Source: Promicromonospora sukumoe (GTDB lineage: Bacteria > Actinomycetota > Actinomycetes > Actinomycetales > Cellulomonadaceae). From it: a DNA stretch of 64,000 nucleotides. Positions 22,770-31,708 of this stretch are shown piece after piece. Numbering within the stretch: position 1 is the stretch's first letter; every line of letters starts with the position of its first letter. The position numbers were made by a program, and so were the translations under genes. Under the pieces are notes generated by a model. The model was not told where the DNA came from. It did not search any database and saw nothing but the letters and a program-made list of their open reading frames with translations. The stretch spans positions 496,001-560,000 of the forward strand of contig NZ_JACGWV010000001.1 in assembly GCF_014137995.1 (NCBI RefSeq), given 5' to 3'.

Positions 22770-23174
22770 TCAGGTGGTCGGCGCGCGGCCGAACGTGCGG
22801 ACGTGCCACCAGATGACCAGCGGCACCACCACCAGCTCCAGGACTAGCGCCCCGATGAACACGGGGTTCGGCCAGCCGGTCGTGGCGACCGAGACGAGCC
22901 GGGGGATGCTGCCCAGGGCCGCGATCGCGAGGATCACGCGCGTGACGGCGGCGCGCTCGTCGGGCCGGCGCAGGCTCCACCAGATGAGCAGCCCGGCGGC
23001 GAGCCAGAACGTGTTGGTGAACCGGTACTCGCTGTCGATCGTGGCGTTCACCGGTCCGCCGCCCGGCAGCGCCTCCGGCCCGACCACGATCCCGAGGAGA
23101 CCGCTCAGCACGGGAACCGCGCCGAGCACGGCGACGACCACCAACAACGCTCTGCGACCGCTCCCGTCGCTCAT
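22770..23174 (-). CDS. Small integral membrane protein, DUF4345-like
   Basis: 134 residues with four predicted membrane helices, near 10-29, 51-66, 79-98 and 104-124. The pattern ATIDSEYRFTNTFWLAAGLLIWWSL followed by IPRLVS and a C-terminal helix ELVVVPLVIWW is typical of DUF4345 membrane proteins of unknown function. The ATG at 23172-23174 shares one base with the stop of the upstream gene (TGATG), so the two are coupled; a GTG one codon earlier is less likely. Confidence 0.8.
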   Translation of the reverse strand: MSDGSGRRALLVVVAVLGAVPVLSGLLGIVVGPEALPGGGPVNATIDSEYRFTNTFWLAAGLLIWWSLRRPDERAAVTRVILAIAALGSIPRLVSVATTGWPNPVFIGALVLELVVVPLVIWWHVRTFGRAPTT

Positions 23175-23788
23175 CACCAGATCTTGACCTCCGCGCCCAG
23201 CACCAGACCGGCATCGGTCGTGCGCACCGACGAGATCGTCACCTCGCTGGCCTCCTCGGGGAACGCCACGCCTTCGACGAGCTGGTTGAGCTGCTCGTTG
23301 CCGAGCTGCTCGGCCACGGTGTCCAGCGGCAGGGAGATGCCCGCGAACTCGACGGAGTCAGCGCGGAGCACCGCCTTGCCGTTCTCGGCGGCCACGGAGA
23401 GCAGCACGTCCACGTTCTGCTCGCTGCCCGCGATGGACAACGGGATCTGCGCGACCAGGTTGCCGGACTGCGGCGTGACCTGCAGCTCCGGCAGCTCCGT
23501 GGCCGAGCGGGCCAGCTCGGTCAGGGCCTCGGGCGAGGCCTCCGCGCGCAGCGTGGCCCGCCCGGTCGCCACCTGCACGAGCGCGAGCGTGTCGTCGCGC
23601 TCGACGGTGACACCGGCGGGCAGGTCCGCCTCGGCGGCCGCGATGCGGTCGTCGATGACGCCGCGCAGCAGCACCTCGCCGACCACACCGAGCACGGCCA
23701 GCACGATCAGCACCGACAACAGACCGCCGATCCAGCGACGACGGGGACGGCGGGGCGGACTCTGCGGCGGCGCTGCGTTCGACGACAT
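23174..23788 (-). CDS. DUF2993 / LmeA-like envelope protein
   Basis: 204 residues. A basic Pro/Arg-rich N-terminus (about 1-18) and one membrane helix (about 20-41) anchor an external domain that begins LRGVIDDRIAAAEADLPAGVTVE. The remainder is the DUF2993 pattern, related to the mycobacterial LmeA phospholipid-binding protein, with VQVATGRATL, NVDVLLSV and a terminal LVLGAEVKIW. Probably a periplasm-facing lipid-binding protein. It is the first gene of a two-gene operon with the small membrane protein. Confidence 0.83.
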   Translation of the reverse strand: MSSNAAPPQSPPRRPRRRWIGGLLSVLIVLAVLGVVGEVLLRGVIDDRIAAAEADLPAGVTVERDDTLALVQVATGRATLRAEASPEALTELARSATELPELQVTPQSGNLVAQIPLSIAGSEQNVDVLLSVAAENGKAVLRADSVEFAGISLPLDTVAEQLGNEQLNQLVEGVAFPEEASEVTISSVRTTDAGLVLGAEVKIW

Positions 23789-23890
23789 GTGCCCTATTCG
23801 ACCGCATCGTCATGCCGGACTCATGGCGAACCGCGGGGCATCACGTGATGGCTCTCCTCACGAGCGCCCACCGCGACCGCCCTCGGCCGC

Positions 23891-24760
23891 TCATCGCGAC
23901 CGCCGTCGGGCGCCCAGGGCGTACGCGCCCACCCAGGCGCTCGCGTCCAGGTCCCGGGGCAGCGCGTTCGGCCCGACGCCGTGCTCACGGGCCCAGCGCC
24001 GCACGTCGCCCGGCCCTGCGCCCAGCCTGGTCAGCACGTCGCGGACGCCGCGGCCGGGCCCGTTGAACACACCGGCGGCGAACCGCTGGTACCGGGGGAG
24101 ATCGGCCACGGGCACGAGCGGCTGGGGCCGCCGGTCGACCACGAGCAGCCCGGCGTCGACGCTCGGGCGGGGGCGGAACGCCGCGGCGGGGACACGCCGG
24201 TCCAGGCGGAAGGTGAACCACGGCCACCACTGCGCCGTCAGCAGGGTGGTGCCGCCGACGGCGGCGCGCTTGCGCGCCACCTCCCACTGCGTGATCAGCA
24301 CGGACCGCTCCCAGCCCGGCAGCGTGAACAGGCGCCGCAGCACCGGCGTGGTCAGGTGGAACGGCACGTTGCACACCAGGTCGTAGCCGCCCGACGGCGG
24401 TGCGTGACGCAGGATGTCGTCCCGCGTCACGGTGACGTTGTCCGGCGCGATCCGGCCCAGCCGGGCGACCGAGCGCGGGTCGATCTCGACCGCCTCGACG
24501 GGCCGGCCGAGCCGGGCCAGGGGCAGGGTCAGCGCACCGCGTCCGGCGGCCCACTCGACGACGGGCCGGTCGGCGCGGGGGACCAGGGCGACCACGCGGT
24601 CGATCACCTGCGTGTCGACCAGGAGGTTCTGCCCGAGCTCATGGGCGCCGCCGGGGTGGTCGTCCGGTTGCCCGGCGTCGCCCCGCGGGCCGGAGCCCCC
24701 CGGGCGTCGGGTGTCCGGGGCCGTGCGGGCGGAGGAACGGGTAGATCGGTTGCGCGTCAT
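23891..24760 (-). CDS. erm: Erm-type 23S rRNA (adenine-N6) dimethyltransferase
   Basis: Methylates A2058 of 23S rRNA, conferring macrolide-lincosamide-streptogramin B resistance. 289 residues with a basic disordered N-terminus (1-39), then motif X AHELGQNLLVD, motif I VVEWAAGRGALTLPLARLG for SAM, VEAVEID, and the catalytic motif IV NVPF (131-134). These distinguish Erm from KsgA-type dimethylases (NLPY). GGAG is six bases before the ATG and lies against a small hairpin. The leader holds a short peptide and hairpins, and the promoter looks WhiB7-like, so expression is probably drug-inducible. GC content matches the neighbours; no mobile element is nearby, so it looks intrinsic. Confidence 0.9.
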   Translation of the reverse strand: MTRNRSTRSSARTAPDTRRPGGSGPRGDAGQPDDHPGGAHELGQNLLVDTQVIDRVVALVPRADRPVVEWAAGRGALTLPLARLGRPVEAVEIDPRSVARLGRIAPDNVTVTRDDILRHAPPSGGYDLVCNVPFHLTTPVLRRLFTLPGWERSVLITQWEVARKRAAVGGTTLLTAQWWPWFTFRLDRRVPAAAFRPRPSVDAGLLVVDRRPQPLVPVADLPRYQRFAAGVFNGPGRGVRDVLTRLGAGPGDVRRWAREHGVGPNALPRDLDASAWVGAYALGARRRSR

Positions 24761-24771
24761 GGCGTGCTCCA

Positions 24772-24888
24772 GGATTCGTCGACTGACAGGAATCCGGGCA
24801 GCACGAACGCGCCGCCCGGCGGGAGCCGGCGGCGCGGAGCACGCGCTGGGTGGTGGTGTGCGTTCCGCGCCGCTAGCGGGCGGAACGC
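24772..24888 (-). promoter_or_regulatory. Attenuator-like hairpins in the erm leader
   Basis: Three stems in the minus-strand leader: GCGTTCCGC/GCGGAACGC over the end of the leader peptide (24860-24888), GCGCCGCC/GGCGGCGC (24809-24835), and GGATTC/GAATCC (24772-24795). The last directly abuts the erm ribosome-binding site GGAG (complement 24767-24770). The arrangement fits translational or transcriptional attenuation, but I have not shown that the stems are mutually exclusive. Confidence 0.55.
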
Positions 24889-24908
24889 TCCTTGATCATG
24901 GCGTTCAT
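24873..24908 (-). CDS. Leader peptide of the erm gene
   Basis: An 11-codon frame MNAMIKERSAR ending in TAG, 113 bases before erm. Its ATG is only about nine bases after the probable -10, so it would be almost at the 5' end of the mRNA. Lys-Glu-Arg matches the +X(+) pattern at which ribosomes carrying macrolides stall in known Erm leaders such as ErmDL. The stop codon lies in the loop of the first leader hairpin. Coding status is inferred. Confidence 0.65.
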   Translation of the reverse strand: MNAMIKERSAR

Positions 24909-24917
24909 ATCGGGGCG

Positions 24918-24954
24918 ACCCTACGATCCGGGTTCACGGGGCGCCACGCTTTTT
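24918..24954 (-). promoter_or_regulatory. erm promoter with a WhiB7-like AT-rich element
   Basis: On the minus strand: AAAAA (complement 24950-24954), three bases, a weak -35 TGGCGC (24941-24946), a 17-base spacer and -10 TAGGGT (24918-24923). An AT-rich run exactly three bases upstream of -35 is the reported hallmark of WhiB7-activated resistance promoters. In DNA this GC-rich a five-A run at that place is notable. No whiB7 gene is in the window. Confidence 0.6.
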
Positions 24955-24982
24955 CAGCCGCGCGCGACCGCACCGACAACCC

Positions 24983-25033
24983 TTGACACGGCGATCCGCC
25001 GATGGTCGGATGACGCGACTGTTAACGCTCACA
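24983..25033 (+). promoter_or_regulatory. GH43 gene promoter with a LacI-type operator
   Basis: A consensus -35 TTGACA at 24983-24988, a 17-base spacer and TCGGAT at 25006-25011. Just downstream, TGTTAACGCTCACA at 25020-25033 is a CG-centred pseudo-palindrome matching at five of seven half-site positions, the form bound by LacI-family sugar repressors. It sits 16 bases before the GTG start, where it would block transcription until sugar is present. Confidence 0.6.
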
Positions 25034-25049
25034 TTCTCGCGAGGTCACC

Positions 25050-28000
25050 GTGCAAAGAAGCACTCGTCCTTCCCGCCTGCCCCTGCGGCCGGTCGCCGTG
25101 GGCGCCGTCGTCGCCCTGATCGGCAGCCTTTTCCCGTTCCTTCCCACGACCGACGCCGGCGCCGCGGCGGCGGCGGCAACCACAGCCGCGACCACGGCGG
25201 CCGCCGCCCTGAGCGTCGTGCACGCTGACGACGTCCGCGGCCACCTCACCCTGCCGACGTCGGGCCAGGACGGCGCGACGGTCACGTGGGCGTCGTCCGA
25301 CCCCGGCGTCGTCGCGCCCGACGGCGTCGTCCACCGCCCGGCGCACGGCGCGGGCGACACGGAGGTCACCCTGACCGCGACCGTCGAGGCCGACGGCGCG
25401 ACCTCGGCCCGGGAGATCCCGCTCACGGTCCGTGAGCAGCCGGAAGCGGCCCCGTACGAGGGCTACGCCTTCAGCTACTTCACGGGCAACTCGGTCGCCG
25501 GCGAGAAGATCTACTTCGCCGCGAGCCGGGGCAACGACGCCCTGACCTGGGACGAGGTGAACGACGGGCAGCCCACCCTGGAGTCCGCCGAGGGCACCCG
25601 GGGCCTGCGCGACCCGTTCCTGATCCGCTCGCCCGAGGGTGACCGCTTCTTCCTGATCGCGACCGACCTGTCGATCGGGCGCAACGGCGACTGGGACGCG
25701 GCGCAGCGGCACGGCAGCCAGTACCTGGAGGTCTGGGAGTCCACGGACCTGATCACCTGGTCCGAGCAGCGCCACATCAAGGTCTCGCCCGACAACGCGG
25801 GCAACACCTGGGCGCCCGAGGCCTACTGGGACGAGACCCTCGGGCAGTACGTCGTGTTCTGGGCCTCGAAGCTCTACGCCGACGACGACCCCGACCACAC
25901 CGGCAGCGCCTACAACCGCATGCTCTACGCGACCACGCGCGACTTCGTGACGTTCAGCGAGGCGCAGGTCTGGCAGGACCGCGGCGAGTCGCGCATCGAC
26001 TCCACGGTGATCCGGGAGAACGACGTCTACTACCGGTTTACCAAGGACGAGGGTGGCGGCGGGACGGGCTGCTCGGACATCATCCAGGAGAAGTCGGCGT
26101 CGCTGACCGCCGTCGACCTGCCCGGCGACCCCGCCTGGGAGTTCATGGCCGGGTGCATCGGCCGCGAGGCGGGCACGTCCGCCGTCGAAGGACCGACGGT
26201 TTTCAAGGCGAACCCGGGCGACACGTCCGGCTCGCCGTACTACCTGTTCGTCGACGAGTACGGCGGCCGGGGCTACATCCCGCTCGGCACCGACGACCTG
26301 GAGCACCCCGACTGGCAGGTGCCCGCGGACTACGACCTGCCCGCCAGCCCGCGCCACGGCACCGTCATCCCGGTCACGTCCGCCGAGCTCGCCGCGCTGC
26401 GCGAGGGCATCGTCGTCCCCGAGCCTCCGACGCCGGTCGTCGCCGACGAGAACGGCCTGGTCGCGCACTACGCGCTGGACGAGACCGCGGGCACGGTCGC
26501 CGCGGACGGCACCGGCCACGGGTACGGCGTCGTCGTCAGCGGTGACGCCACCTGGGCCGACGGCGCGCTGAACCTGGGCGGGACCAGCGGCCACGTGCGG
26601 CTGCCCGACGACATGATGGCGGGGCTCGACGCCATCACCGTCTCCACGAAGGTCTGGCTGGACCCGGCGCAGGCCACGCCCTACTTCGTCTGGGGCCTGG
26701 GCAACACCGACGGCGGCGGCGTCGGCAACGGCTACCTGTTCACCACGGGGAACAACTACCGCTCCTCGATCGCGACCGGCAACTGGTCCACGGAGCAGAC
26801 CGTCACCTCGGGCTCGGCCCTGCCGCGCGGCGCCTGGAAGACGCTCACCTACACGCTCCAGGACGGCACCGCGCGGCTCTACCTCGACGGCGTCCGGGTC
26901 GGTGAACGCACCGGCGTCACGATCGAGCCCGGCGACATCGGCGACGGCCGCACCACGGCCAACTACATCGGCCGCTCCACCTACACCGCCGACCGGTACC
27001 TCCGGGGCAAGGTCCGCGACTTCCGCCTCTACAACCGCGCCCTGTCCGACGACGAGGTCCGCGAGCTCGGGGCCGACCCGACCGCCATCACCGGTGTCGA
27101 CCTGGACGCCCTGAAGGTTCCCGCCGTCATCGACGGCGCGACGTCGTCCGTGACGCTGCCGGTGACGCCCGGGACCGACGTGACCGCGCTGGAACCGGGC
27201 TTCGAGGTCGTGTCCACGTCGACGGTCTCGCCGCAGGTCACAGGGCCCGTCGACCTGTCGCAGCCGCGCACGTTCACGGTCACCGCCGGGGACGGCAGCA
27301 GCCGGGACTGGACGGTGCGCGCCGTCGAGATGCGCTCGCCGGTGCTGCCGGGCCTGTACGCCGACCCGAACATCGCGCACTTCGGCGACAGCTACTACCT
27401 CTACGCGACGTCGGACGGCGTCGCGGGCTGGGGCGGCAAGGACTTCTACGTCTGGACGTCGAAGGACCTCGTGGACTGGCAGCGCTCGGCCGAGCCGATC
27501 CTCACCCTGGACGGCGCGAACGGCGACGTGCCCTGGGCCACGGGCAACGCCTGGGCGCCCACGATCATCGAGCGGGACGGGAAGTACTACTTCTACTTCT
27601 CCGGCCACAACCCCACCTACAACCGCAAGACGATCGGGGTCGCCGTCGCCGACAGCCCGGAGGGCCCGTTCGTCGCGCGGCCGACGGCGATGATCCTCAA
27701 CAACGAGTCGGTCGCGTCCGGGCAGGCGATCGACCCGGCCGCGTTCGAGGACCCCGAGACCGGGCGGTACTACCTGTTCTGGGGCAACGGCGGGCCGTCG
27801 AACGGCCCGGTGTACGCCGAGCTGAGCGACGACATGCTCTCCATCAAGCAGGACACCCTGGCCCGGATCGGCGGGCTGACCGACTTCCGGGAGGGCACGT
27901 TCCTCAACTACCGCGACGGGCTCTACCACCTGACCTACTCGATCGACGACACCGGGTCGGCGAACTACCGCGTCGGGTACGCGACCGCCACCAGCGTGGA

Positions 28001-28559
28001 CGGCCCGTGGACCTACCGCGGCGTCATCCTGAGCAAGGACACCAGTCAGGGCATCCTCGCGACCGGGCACAGCTCGATCGTCCAGGTGCCCGGCACCGAC
28101 GAGTGGTACATCGCCTACCACCGGTTCGCGCTGCCCGGCGGCGACGGCACGCACCGGGAGACCACGGTCGACCGGCTGACGTTCGGCGCCGACGGCCTGA
28201 TGCGGCAGGTCACGCCCACCCTGACGAGCGTGGACCCGCTGCCCTACGACGGCGTGCGGCCGACGGCGCTGCGGCCGCCGAAGGTGAGCGGCCGGGCCGC
28301 GGTCGGGTCCACCCTCGCGGCGACGTCCGGGCACTGGGACCAGCGGCGGCTGGCGTTCGCGTACCAGTGGCTGCGCGACGGCGCCGCGGTCGCGGGCGCG
28401 GAGGGCCGCACGTACCGGCTGACCGCCGCCGACGTCGGCCACCGGATCACCGTCCGGGTGACCGCCACGACGCCGGGCGCCCTGCCGGGGGTCGCGGTCT
28501 CGGACGCGACCCGCACGGTCGAGGGCCGGGCCGGCTGCCGGGACCGGGTGGCCGTGTAG
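25050..28559 (+). CDS. Secreted multidomain GH43 glycosidase (two GH43 domains plus LamG)
   Basis: 1169 residues. A signal peptide covers about 1-50. A Big-like beta domain (52-128) precedes GH43 domain 1 (about 135-450; likely catalytic Asp188, Asp317, Glu380). Then a LamG/concanavalin-like domain (465-675), a short beta domain (680-760), GH43 domain 2 (765-1065; Asp772 in LYADPNIA, Asp895, Glu948) and a C-terminal Ig-like domain (about 1075-1155). GH43 enzymes act on arabinan, arabinoxylan or xylan; two different GH43 units suggest attack on more than one linkage. No cell-wall anchor is seen. GAGGT precedes the GTG. A LacI-type operator overlaps the promoter region. Exact specificity is not inferable by eye. 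Confidence 0.88.
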   Translation: MQRSTRPSRLPLRPVAVGAVVALIGSLFPFLPTTDAGAAAAAATTAATTAAAALSVVHADDVRGHLTLPTSGQDGATVTWASSDPGVVAPDGVVHRPAHGAGDTEVTLTATVEADGATSAREIPLTVREQPEAAPYEGYAFSYFTGNSVAGEKIYFAASRGNDALTWDEVNDGQPTLESAEGTRGLRDPFLIRSPEGDRFFLIATDLSIGRNGDWDAAQRHGSQYLEVWESTDLITWSEQRHIKVSPDNAGNTWAPEAYWDETLGQYVVFWASKLYADDDPDHTGSAYNRMLYATTRDFVTFSEAQVWQDRGESRIDSTVIRENDVYYRFTKDEGGGGTGCSDIIQEKSASLTAVDLPGDPAWEFMAGCIGREAGTSAVEGPTVFKANPGDTSGSPYYLFVDEYGGRGYIPLGTDDLEHPDWQVPADYDLPASPRHGTVIPVTSAELAALREGIVVPEPPTPVVADENGLVAHYALDETAGTVAADGTGHGYGVVVSGDATWADGALNLGGTSGHVRLPDDMMAGLDAITVSTKVWLDPAQATPYFVWGLGNTDGGGVGNGYLFTTGNNYRSSIATGNWSTEQTVTSGSALPRGAWKTLTYTLQDGTARLYLDGVRVGERTGVTIEPGDIGDGRTTANYIGRSTYTADRYLRGKVRDFRLYNRALSDDEVRELGADPTAITGVDLDALKVPAVIDGATSSVTLPVTPGTDVTALEPGFEVVSTSTVSPQVTGPVDLSQPRTFTVTAGDGSSRDWTVRAVEMRSPVLPGLYADPNIAHFGDSYYLYATSDGVAGWGGKDFYVWTSKDLVDWQRSAEPILTLDGANGDVPWATGNAWAPTIIERDGKYYFYFSGHNPTYNRKTIGVAVADSPEGPFVARPTAMILNNESVASGQAIDPAAFEDPETGRYYLFWGNGGPSNGPVYAELSDDMLSIKQDTLARIGGLTDFREGTFLNYRDGLYHLTYSIDDTGSANYRVGYATATSVDGPWTYRGVILSKDTSQGILATGHSSIVQVPGTDEWYIAYHRFALPGGDGTHRETTVDRLTFGADGLMRQVTPTLTSVDPLPYDGVRPTALRPPKVSGRAAVGSTLAATSGHWDQRRLAFAYQWLRDGAAVAGAEGRTYRLTAADVGHRITVRVTATTPGALPGVAVSDATRTVEGRAGCRDRVAV

Positions 28560-28562
28560 CGA

Positions 28563-28611
28563 ACCACGCCCCTGACCCGGCGCCTCTCGGGCGGCGAGTC
28601 AGGGGCGTGGT
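28563..28611. terminator. Two-way hairpin terminator after the GH43 gene
   Basis: ACCACGCCCCTGAC at 28563-28576 pairs perfectly with 28598-28611 (14 bp) around a GC-rich loop. It begins four bases after the GH43 stop and lies 28 bases from the end of the convergent permease gene. Confidence 0.8.
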
Positions 28612-28638
28612 CCGGTCATCCGGGTTCAGGCGCGGGCG

Positions 28639-30960
28639 TCACTCGCTGCGCAGGCCCTCCGGCCGGGTCAGGCGCCACAGCAGCGGCAGCCCGGCCGCCG
28701 TCGTGAGCAGCACCACGAGCGCGGCCACGCCCGACGTCGCGCCCACGCCCGCCCAGTCGAACCGGACCGGCGCCTCGACGGCGGTCTGCAGCGCCACGGC
28801 CAGCACCGAGCCGGTCACCACCGCCAGGGCCAGCCCGAGCACCACCGGGATGGCCACCTGGTAGAGCACCGAGGCGCTCAGCGTCCGACGCCGCGTACCG
28901 AACGCGACCAGCACCGCCAGCAGCCGACGCCGCTCCCGGAGCTGCTCGATGACGTTCACCAGCATGCTCGCGCCGACCATCGCCAGCAGCGCGACCGTGC
29001 CGACCAGCAGCACCTGCCGGATGCCGCCGAGCGCCGCGGTGATGCCGCGCTGCTCGATCGGCGACGCGTAGGCCACGGGATCGACCTGCGCCGCCGCCGT
29101 CCGCAAGTGGTCCAGGGCGTCCGGTTGGGCGGGATCGAGCGCGACGTAGGTCGTGACCGACACCGGCGCGAAGGACGCACCGGCCAGGGCACCGGGCGTC
29201 GCCAGGATCTGTGCGGGCCCGCCGCCGTTCATCGCGGTGACCCCGCCCTCCGGCGGCGCCACCGTCTCGGCCGACGCCGGGAGCGTCCAGGTCGCGAGGG
29301 CGTCCGCGTCGTCGGCCGGACCGGCCTCCGCTCCCGGGTCGCCCAGCAGGTACGAGGTGTTCGCCGCGGGCGCGGTCGCGCCGTCGGGCAGGACGACGAA
29401 GACGTCGCCGTCCGCGCAGGTGCCGATCTGGGCCTCCTGGGCCAGGACCTCGCAGGTGCCCGTGCCGACCAGGATCTCGTCGTCCGCCGCGCTGCTCCCG
29501 TCCGGCGTCGCCCACACCGAGGTCAGGGTGTCGACCCCGGTCACGCCCCGCGCGCCCGCGAGCTCGCGCACCCAGACCTCGCTGGTGTCGGCGCCGGGGT
29601 CGATGTCCAGGACGGCCGCCTGGAAGGTCCGGGTGTCGGCCTGCGCCTCGGCGTTCAGCGCGCCGATCGCCCCGACGAGCCCCTGCAGGGCGATCAGCCC
29701 CGCGACCGAGACCGCGATCCCGGAGACGGCGCGCACCGCGGTCCCGCTGTCGAGCTGCAGGCGGCGCACCGCGAGGTCCCACGCGACCGTGCCGCCGCGC
29801 AGCCGGTGCACCGTCGCCTCCACGAGCCACGGCAGGACCAGCGCGACGCCGGTCAGCAGGAACACCAGCCCGGCCACGATCATGATCTGGGTCTCGGGCG
29901 CGTCGTCCAGCCCCGTGACCAGCGGGTGCAGCAGCGCGAGGCCGGCCGCCGGGAAGATCAGCCGCCACCAGAACCTGCGCCGCCGTCGGCCGCTGAGCCG
30001 CACCACGCCGAGGGGCTCGACGAGCACCTGGCGCAGGGCCGAGAGCGTGACCAGCACCGTCGTCACGGGGACCAGCAGCACGATCAGGGCCGCGAGCACG
30101 GGCACGGGCCGGAGGTCGGCCGGGAAGAACGTCAGCCCGGCCGGCACGACGTACCCGGCCACCTGGCCGATCGCGAGGAAGAGCAGGGTGCCGACCAGCA
30201 GCCCGAGCACGGCACCCGCGAGGGTCTCGCCGGCGGCGATCCGCCGGGTCGCGCCGACGTCGGCCCCCACCAGGCGGACCGCGGCGAGCCGGCGGTCCCG
30301 GTGCTCGCTGCCGAAACGCACGGCGGTGCTCACGAAGATCGCGACGGGCAGGAGCAGCACCACCATGCCGACCAGGGCGAGCAGCATCAGGACGGGGTCG
30401 ACCCCGTCGTCGGGCATCTCGACCCCGCCGAAGGACTGGATGCGGTTCGCCGTCTCCGCCGTGAGCCGGTCGGTGCCCAGGTAGAAGGTGAGCTCCCCGG
30501 GCCCGGCCAGCCCCTCCGCGCCGATCGTGCCGACCGTGCGGTCGCCCCAGCGCCCGCGCAGCGCGGCGCCGTCGTCGGAGGCGAGCAGGCGTTCCAGGGC
30601 GGGGGAGACGACGACGTCGCCGGGCGCGAGCTGCCGGGTCACGCCGGGAGGCAGCGGGGCGTCGCCGTCCTCGGGCTGGAGGAGCCGGCCGTTGATCGCC
30701 TCGTCGTGGAAGACCGAGCGGACCTCCGCGGTGAGCAGCGTGGGCGATCCCGGCGTCAGCTCCTGCGCCGACTCCACCGACCGGGCGGCCGCGCGCTCGC
30801 CGCGCGCGTCCAGCACCGACGGGATGCTCGCCGCGACCAGCAGCATCGTCACGCCCAGCCCCACCCCGACGGCGATCAGCGCGAGCCGCGCCCAGCCGGA
30901 CCGGCCGCCGCCCACGCTCAGCCGCACGCCGAGGGTGAGGTCGGTCAGCCGTCGCCTCAT
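28639..30960 (-). CDS. FtsX-like ABC transporter permease
   Basis: 773 residues. A first membrane helix (about 20-45) is followed by a large outside loop, a cluster of helices around 195-390, further helices near 405-430, a second large outside domain (about 440-650) and three C-terminal helices (about 645-765), the duplicated FtsX/MacB-like permease layout of actinobacteria. The substrate is unknown; such systems export lipoproteins, peptides or antibiotics, or remodel the envelope. The ATG overlaps the stop of the ATPase gene by four bases (30957-30960), so the two form one transporter. Convergent with the GH43 gene. Confidence 0.88.
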   Translation of the reverse strand: MRRRLTDLTLGVRLSVGGGRSGWARLALIAVGVGLGVTMLLVAASIPSVLDARGERAAARSVESAQELTPGSPTLLTAEVRSVFHDEAINGRLLQPEDGDAPLPPGVTRQLAPGDVVVSPALERLLASDDGAALRGRWGDRTVGTIGAEGLAGPGELTFYLGTDRLTAETANRIQSFGGVEMPDDGVDPVLMLLALVGMVVLLLPVAIFVSTAVRFGSEHRDRRLAAVRLVGADVGATRRIAAGETLAGAVLGLLVGTLLFLAIGQVAGYVVPAGLTFFPADLRPVPVLAALIVLLVPVTTVLVTLSALRQVLVEPLGVVRLSGRRRRRFWWRLIFPAAGLALLHPLVTGLDDAPETQIMIVAGLVFLLTGVALVLPWLVEATVHRLRGGTVAWDLAVRRLQLDSGTAVRAVSGIAVSVAGLIALQGLVGAIGALNAEAQADTRTFQAAVLDIDPGADTSEVWVRELAGARGVTGVDTLTSVWATPDGSSAADDEILVGTGTCEVLAQEAQIGTCADGDVFVVLPDGATAPAANTSYLLGDPGAEAGPADDADALATWTLPASAETVAPPEGGVTAMNGGGPAQILATPGALAGASFAPVSVTTYVALDPAQPDALDHLRTAAAQVDPVAYASPIEQRGITAALGGIRQVLLVGTVALLAMVGASMLVNVIEQLRERRRLLAVLVAFGTRRRTLSASVLYQVAIPVVLGLALAVVTGSVLAVALQTAVEAPVRFDWAGVGATSGVAALVVLLTTAAGLPLLWRLTRPEGLRSE

Positions 30961-31640
30961 CGCACGTACTCCTGCTCGCGCACCCGGCCGTCGCGGACCA
31001 CGGCCTCGCGGTCGGAGTACGCCGCGACGCGCGGCTCGTGCGTCACGAGCACGACGGCGGCCCCGGTGTCCCGGGCGGCGGCGACGAAGAGCCGCATGAC
31101 GCGGTCGCCGTTCACGGTGTCGAGCGCGCCCGTCGGCTCGTCGGCGAAGATGACCTTCGGCCGCGTCACCAGCGCGCGGGCGACGGCCACGCGCTGGCCC
31201 TGGCCGCCGGAGGCCTGGCCCGGGCGCTTGCCGGCGACGTCGGACACCTCCAGCCGCTCCAGCCAGGCCGCGGCGCTGCGCTCGGCTGCGCGCCGGCCCG
31301 CGCCGCCCAGCCGCAGGGGCAGGGCCACGTTCTCCAGGCAGGTGAGCTCCGGCACGAGCTGCCCGAACTGGAAGACGAACCCGAACTCGGTGCGGCGCAG
31401 CGCGGAGCGCTCGTCGTCGTGCATCGCGGTCAGGTCGCGGCCGGCGTAGGTCACGCGGCCGGCGTCGGGCAGGAGGATGCCCGCCATGCAGTGCAGCAGC
31501 GTCGACTTGCCGGAGCCGGACGGCCCCATGAGCGCGAGCACCTCCCCGGCGTGCACCTCGGCGGTCGCTTGTTCCAGTGCCAGGGTCGGGCCGAAGGCGA
31601 GTCGCAGGTTCTCGGCGATGAGCAGTGGTTCGTCGGCCAT
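30957..31640 (-). CDS. ABC transporter ATP-binding protein (MacB/LolD-like)
   Basis: 227 residues. Walker A GPSGSGKST is at 39-47, the signature ASGGQGQR at 143-150 and Walker B VIFADEPTGALD from 163, the features of the LolD/MacB group that pairs with FtsX-like permeases. It powers the adjacent permease, with which it overlaps. GGAG precedes the ATG at 31638-31640. The PadR repressor gene lies 68 bases upstream on the same strand, so regulator, ATPase and permease form one operon. Confidence 0.93.
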   Translation of the reverse strand: MADEPLLIAENLRLAFGPTLALEQATAEVHAGEVLALMGPSGSGKSTLLHCMAGILLPDAGRVTYAGRDLTAMHDDERSALRRTEFGFVFQFGQLVPELTCLENVALPLRLGGAGRRAAERSAAAWLERLEVSDVAGKRPGQASGGQGQRVAVARALVTRPKVIFADEPTGALDTVNGDRVMRLFVAAARDTGAAVVLVTHEPRVAAYSDREAVVRDGRVREQEYVR

Positions 31641-31708
31641 CGTGTCTCCAGGGTCGGGGCGCGCGGCGGCGTGGCCGCGCGGCGGGAAGGTGGGGGCAGG
31701 GCGGCGGG

